NCBI GenBank assembly: GCA_036833635.1
Contig: DAITPJ010000074.1
Span: 1 to 8,935 of the forward strand
Length of the DNA stretch: 8,935 nt
Source: Terrimesophilobacter sp036833635
GTDB taxonomy: Bacteria; Actinomycetota; Actinomycetes; Actinomycetales; Microbacteriaceae
Direction of reading: 5' to 3'
This document shows positions 6,504-8,935 of this stretch, one piece after another. The position numbers and the translations under genes are program-made. A model generated the notes under the pieces. It was not told the DNA's origin, ran no database searches, and was given only the letters and a program-made list of their open reading frames with translations. The stretch's first letter is position 1; each line of letters opens with the position of its first letter.

Positions 6504-7018
6504 CGACCTGTGCCGGCGTGGACGACGGCGAGCTCGTCGCCGTCGAGCTCGAAAGCCGTGTGCACGGCACGCACGGCATCGTCGATGGTGTCGGCGCGCG
6601 TGACGACCGAGATCCGGATCTCACTCGTCGAGATCATCTCGATGTTGACGCCGGCCTCGTAGAGAGAGGTGAAGAGCTTCGCCGAGATTCCGGAGCTTGT
6701 GCGCATGCCGGCTCCCACGAGGGCGAGCTTCGCGATCTGGTCGTCGTACTGCAGGCTCTCGAACCCGACCCGGTCCTTCTCTGCCAGCAACGTCTGCATG
6801 ACGCGTGCGCCATCCGCCATCGGCAGGGTGAAGGAGATGTCGGTCAGTCCGGTCTCTGCCGCGGACACGTTCTGCACGATCATGTCGATGTTGGCCTCGG
6901 TCGTCGCGACGATCGTGAAGATCTCCGCGGCCTTGCCCGGGACATCCGGAACACCGACGACGGTGATCTTCGCCTCGCCGAGATCGACCGCGATCCCCGC
7001 GATCATGGCCTCTTCCAC
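6500..7018 (-). CDS. lysC: Aspartokinase beta subunit from an internal in-frame start
   Basis: In C. glutamicum and Bacillus, lysC also yields a short beta subunit made only of the regulatory ACT domains, which assembles with alpha in an alpha2beta2 enzyme. Here codon 250 is GTG (7016-7018), followed by EEAMIAGIA, equivalent to the C. glutamicum beta start at Met250. Upstream the mRNA reads AAGGACGGAGATAAC, giving GGAG five bases before the GTG, a strong ribosome site in the middle of a gene. The product would be 172 residues, the same length as the C. glutamicum beta subunit. It would contain both ACT domains and no kinase domain. The position, codon and ribosome site are seen directly; production of the protein is inferred from the family. 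Confidence 0.75.
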   Translation of the reverse strand: MEEAMIAGIAVDLGEAKITVVGVPDVPGKAAEIFTIVATTEANIDMIVQNVSAAETGLTDISFTLPMADGARVMQTLLAEKDRVGFESLQYDDQIAKLALVGAGMRTSSGISAKLFTSLYEAGVNIEMISTSEIRISVVTRADTIDDAVRAVHTAFELDGDELAVVHAGTGR

Positions 7019-7765
7019 GTTATCTCCGTCCTTCGGATTGACGACGAGCGTCCCATCATTGTTGTTGAACGACGACCGGACATGAATCGTTACCCCGTGC
7101 CGCCGTGCGTACTCCACCGCGCGGATGTAGAGCACCTTGGCGCCGGCAGCGGCGAGTTCGAGCATCTCCTCGCTCGTGATCCTCGCAAGCTTGCGTGCGC
7201 TCGGAACGGTGCGCGGATCGGCCGTGAAGACGCCGTCGACATCCGTGTAGATCTCGCAGACCTCGGCGCCCAGCGCGGCCGCGAGGGCCACGGCGGTCGT
7301 GTCCGACCCTCCGCGCCCGAGGGTCGTGATGTCGCCCGTGCCACGGTTGAAGCCCTGGAAGCCGGCGACGATCGCGATCGCCCCCGCGTCGATGGCCTCG
7401 CGGATGCGGGTCGGGTTGACCTCGACGATCCGCGCGCTGCCGTGGCGCGCATCCGTCGCCATGCCGGCCTGGCTGCCGGTGTAGGAGCGGGCCTCGAAGC
7501 CCATCGCCTTGATCGCCATGGCGAGGAGCGCCATCGAGATGCGCTCGCCTGCTGTGAGGAGCATGTCGAGCTCGCGGCCGGAGGGCAGCGGGGCGACCTC
7601 GGTCGCGAGGTCGACGAGCTCGTCGGTCGTGTCACCCATCGCCGAGACGACGACGACGACCTCATTGCCCGCCTTGCGGGTCTCGACGATGCGCTTGGCG
7701 ACGCGCTTGATGCTCACGGCGTCCGCGACAGAGGATCCACCATACTTCTGCACGATCAGTGCCAT
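6500..7765 (-). CDS. lysC: Aspartokinase (alpha subunit)
   Basis: LysC phosphorylates aspartate with ATP to give aspartyl-4-phosphate, the committed step toward lysine/diaminopimelate, threonine and methionine. The protein has 421 residues, the length of the Corynebacterium glutamicum alpha subunit. Visible signatures are KYGGSS (7-12) at the N-terminus, the catalytic-domain segments TAGERISMALLA (71-82) and TLGRGGSDTTAVALA (148-162), and YTDVDGVFTADPR (173-185). Two C-terminal ACT regulatory domains follow, recognised by PGKAAEIF, NIDMIVQNVS and NIEMISTSEIRISV. The ATG at 7765 has AGGAG four bases upstream. The TGA stop overlaps the asd ATG (ATGA), implying translational coupling. Feedback control by lysine and threonine through the ACT domains is expected from the family. 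An in-frame internal start encodes a beta subunit, listed separately. Confidence 0.97.
   Translation of the reverse strand: MALIVQKYGGSSVADAVSIKRVAKRIVETRKAGNEVVVVVSAMGDTTDELVDLATEVAPLPSGRELDMLLTAGERISMALLAMAIKAMGFEARSYTGSQAGMATDARHGSARIVEVNPTRIREAIDAGAIAIVAGFQGFNRGTGDITTLGRGGSDTTAVALAAALGAEVCEIYTDVDGVFTADPRTVPSARKLARITSEEMLELAAAGAKVLYIRAVEYARRHGVTIHVRSSFNNNDGTLVVNPKDGDNVEEAMIAGIAVDLGEAKITVVGVPDVPGKAAEIFTIVATTEANIDMIVQNVSAAETGLTDISFTLPMADGARVMQTLLAEKDRVGFESLQYDDQIAKLALVGAGMRTSSGISAKLFTSLYEAGVNIEMISTSEIRISVVTRADTIDDAVRAVHTAFELDGDELAVVHAGTGR
7024..7027 (-). promoter_or_regulatory. Internal ribosome binding site for LysC beta
   Basis: The minus strand reads GGAG here, within the longer AAGGACGGAGA, five bases before the in-frame GTG at 7018. 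Its place inside lysC, exactly where the known beta subunit begins in C. glutamicum, is the main evidence for a second translation start. Confidence 0.65.
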
Positions 7766-7798
7766 GGGACTCCTGGAGCGAATGTGGGCGGAGTCTGA

Positions 7799-7804
7799 AT
7801 TCTA
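7799..7804 (-). promoter_or_regulatory. Possible -10 box of a lysC promoter
   Basis: In the 46-base gap between recR and lysC the minus strand reads TAGAAT, a good match to the -10 consensus TANNNT, about 33 bases before the lysC ATG. No convincing -35 hexamer is seen 17-18 bases upstream, in the end of recR. Transcription would start near 7791, leaving a leader of about 26 bases that contains the lysC ribosome site AGGAG (7770-7774). Readthrough from recR is equally possible. Confidence 0.35.
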
Positions 7805-7811
7805 CCCGTCG

Positions 7812-8411
7812 TCAGCCCTGTACTACGCGGCGCCCCTCGAAGGCGCGGCCCAGCGTGACCTCGTCGGCGTACTCGAGGTCGCCGCCGACCGGGAGGCCTG
7901 ACGCGAGCCGGGTGACCCGCAGGTTCGGCTGCACGAGCAGGCGACTCAGGTAGCTCGCCGTGGCCTCGCCCTCGAGGTTCGGGTCGGTTGCGATGATGAC
8001 CTCGGTGACCGTGCCGTCGGCGAGGCGGCCCATGAGCTGCCGGATGCGCAGGTCGTCGGGACCGACCCCGTCGATCGGGCTGATGGCGCCGCCGAGCACG
8101 TGGTAGAGGCCCCTGAACTCCCTCGTGCGCTCGATCGCGGCGACATCCTTGGCCTCCTCGACGACGCAGATCGTCGCGGGCGAGCGGCGCGGATCGCGGC
8201 AGATCGAGCAGCGCTCCTGCTCGGTGACGTTGCCGCAGACCTCGCAGAATCGCACCTTCTCTCGCACCTCGACGAGCACCTCGGCAAGGCGCGAGACATC
8301 GAAGGACTCGGTCTGAAGGATGTGGAACGCGATGCGCTGGGCAGACTTCGGGCCAATGCCCGGGAGCCTGCCGAGCTCGTCGATGAGCTCCTGGACGATT
8401 CCTTCGTACAC
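7812..8411 (-). CDS. recR: Recombination mediator protein RecR
   Basis: This is a full-length RecR of 199 residues, the usual size. With RecF and RecO it helps load RecA onto single-stranded gaps coated with SSB. Domains run in the family order: a helix-hairpin-helix (LPGIGPKSAQRIAFH, residues 16-30), a four-cysteine zinc finger (C56, C59, C68, C71), a Toprim domain (starting near ICVVEE at 81 and including ATDPNLEGE at 141-149), and the C-terminal segment LASGLPVGGDLEYADE near 169-184. The start is GTG at 8411, preceded by a consensus AGGAGG eight bases upstream inside the end of dnaX. It directly follows dnaX and is probably cotranscribed with it. No YbaB/EbfC gene lies between the two, although one does in several other bacteria. 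All expected motifs are present. Confidence 0.96.
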   Translation of the reverse strand: MYEGIVQELIDELGRLPGIGPKSAQRIAFHILQTESFDVSRLAEVLVEVREKVRFCEVCGNVTEQERCSICRDPRRSPATICVVEEAKDVAAIERTREFRGLYHVLGGAISPIDGVGPDDLRIRQLMGRLADGTVTEVIIATDPNLEGEATASYLSRLLVQPNLRVTRLASGLPVGGDLEYADEVTLGRAFEGRRVVQG

Positions 8412-8414
8412 GGG

Positions 8415-8935
8415 TCAGCCCTCCTGGGTCGGGGTGACTCGCGGCGTGACCGTCTTCTCTTCGATGAAGTTCGCCCCGAGAATTTCGCGCACGACCGCTT
8501 CGCCGTAGCGCTGCTGTGCGCCTGGCTCGCCGTTCGGTTTGGTTGACGTGGTCTTCTTCGCTGATGCCCCAGTGTTGGCAGGTTTCGCTATGGGCTGTTC
8601 CGCATCCTTCGGTGTCGATTCCGCTTTCGGTTCCGTTTTTGGTTTCGGTTCCGCTGTCTTTGCAGTTTTGGGGTCCTGTTTTTCCGTAGCTTCCCCCGGC
8701 ACAGTGCCCCCCTGAGGGATCGCCGCTACAGCCCACCCGCCGGCGTCGACGGCTGGTCCCGATGTCTCGGGGGCAACCGGTTCACGAGGTTGCTCGACCG
8801 GCGGCGCCGTCGACGAGGTGGCTGCCGCTGCCGCATCCGGCTTCGCAATGAACTTGACCCGGATTCCGAGCACCTCGATGATGGCGTGCCGCAGGATCTC
8901 GCTCACACTCTGGTCAGCTGCCTGAAGTTTCTTGA
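8415..8935 (-). CDS. dnaX: DNA polymerase III subunit gamma/tau, C-terminal part (cut by window edge)
   Basis: Only the last 172 codons are visible; the frame stays open to the window end, so the ATPase domain lies outside. DnaX is the clamp-loader subunit that loads the sliding clamp and, as tau, links the polymerase cores. The visible part starts with a conserved-looking segment ending in VLGIRVKFIAKPD. A long low-complexity linker rich in Ala, Pro, Lys, Glu and Thr follows, and the gene ends with the tail RYGEAVVREILGANFIEE, which I recognise from actinobacterial DnaX proteins. The stop (TGA) lies three bases before the recR start, and the recR ribosome site lies inside this gene. A GTG at 8906 is in frame but is only an internal valine. 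The linker is poorer in G+C than the rest of the window. The identification rests on the two conserved segments and on the recR neighbour. Confidence 0.85.
   Translation of the reverse strand, partial: KKLQAADQSVSEILRHAIIEVLGIRVKFIAKPDAAAAATSSTAPPVEQPREPVAPETSGPAVDAGGWAVAAIPQGGTVPGEATEKQDPKTAKTAEPKPKTEPKAESTPKDAEQPIAKPANTGASAKKTTSTKPNGEPGAQQRYGEAVVREILGANFIEEKTVTPRVTPTQEG
8420..8425 (-). promoter_or_regulatory. Strong Shine-Dalgarno site for recR
   Basis: The minus strand reads AGGAGG here, eight bases before the GTG at 8411. This perfect match supports the GTG start and lies inside the last codons of dnaX, so the two genes are probably translated from one mRNA. Confidence 0.75.
8570..8695 (-). 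other. Locally A+T-rich, Lys/Pro/Glu-rich linker segment of dnaX with short direct repeats
   Basis: Within the dnaX linker, G+C falls to about half (my hand count is 31 of 60 for 8621-8680), while the flanks are clearly richer. Codons rare elsewhere in the window (AAA, CCA, ACA, ATA, TCA) cluster here. The 11-mer TTTCGGTTCCG occurs at 8625-8635 and 8643-8653 on the plus strand, 18 bases apart, so the reading frame is kept and a Glu-Pro-Lys motif is duplicated. This fits repeat slippage in a disordered linker. Confidence 0.5.

Noticed and set aside
6529..6551. Repeated CGAGCTCG octamers near the end of lysC
   Set aside because: They encode the Glu-Leu-Asp-Gly-Asp-Glu-Leu stretch and are explained by coding repetition.
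6518..7798. A 426-codon open frame on the plus strand, antisense to lysC
   Set aside because: It mirrors the lysC codons and gives an Arg/Asp/His-rich protein with no recognisable motif. Long antisense frames are normal in high-G+C coding DNA.
8625..8653. Possible programmed frameshift site in dnaX, as in E. coli
   Set aside because: The minus strand has short A-runs (CCA AAA ACG), but they do not form a proper slippery heptamer in the zero frame, and they lie close to the C-terminus rather than at the gamma/tau boundary.

Overview
The window reads as chromosomal DNA of a high-G+C actinobacterium, most likely of the Microbacteriaceae or a close relative. The grounds are strong G/C bias at third codon positions, frequent GTG starts, an aspartokinase laid out exactly like that of Corynebacterium (421 residues plus an internal 172-residue beta frame), and the actinobacterial cluster dnaX-recR-lysC-asd. 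The family assignment is inference. Every gene I can support lies on the minus strand, so transcription runs from high to low coordinates. I see no mobile element, CRISPR array, tRNA or rRNA.

Region 1 (8935 to about 5448) is a housekeeping block. It holds the 3' end of dnaX (DNA polymerase III tau/gamma), recR three bases after it, lysC (aspartokinase, with an in-frame internal start for a beta subunit) and asd, which overlaps lysC by ATGA. LysC and Asd carry out the first two steps of the aspartate pathway to lysine/diaminopimelate, threonine and methionine. A plausible -10 box precedes lysC.

Region 2 (5426-3951) is mqo, malate:quinone oxidoreductase, 21 bases after asd. It makes oxaloacetate, the precursor of the aspartate that LysC uses. 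A -10-like box sits 6 bases before its GTG, so it may also have its own leaderless transcript. A small GC hairpin follows it, and the 94-base gap to the next gene is the longest internal gene-free stretch.

Region 3 (3856-81) is a tightly overlapped unit of four genes. In order they are an intact membrane histidine kinase, a second membrane protein of the same architecture whose ATP-binding half has lost the kinase motifs, a LuxR/NarL-type response regulator, and thymidine kinase (tdk). The overlaps are 4, 14 and 1 bases. This three-protein signalling set joined to tdk is the most unusual part of the window. The degenerate sensor keeps a His-Asp dipeptide at the phosphoacceptor position and may work as a partner or modulator of the intact kinase.

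Region 4 (1-80) is non-coding as far as I can see. It carries a 15-base-arm inverted repeat downstream of tdk that looks like a dispersed palindromic element.
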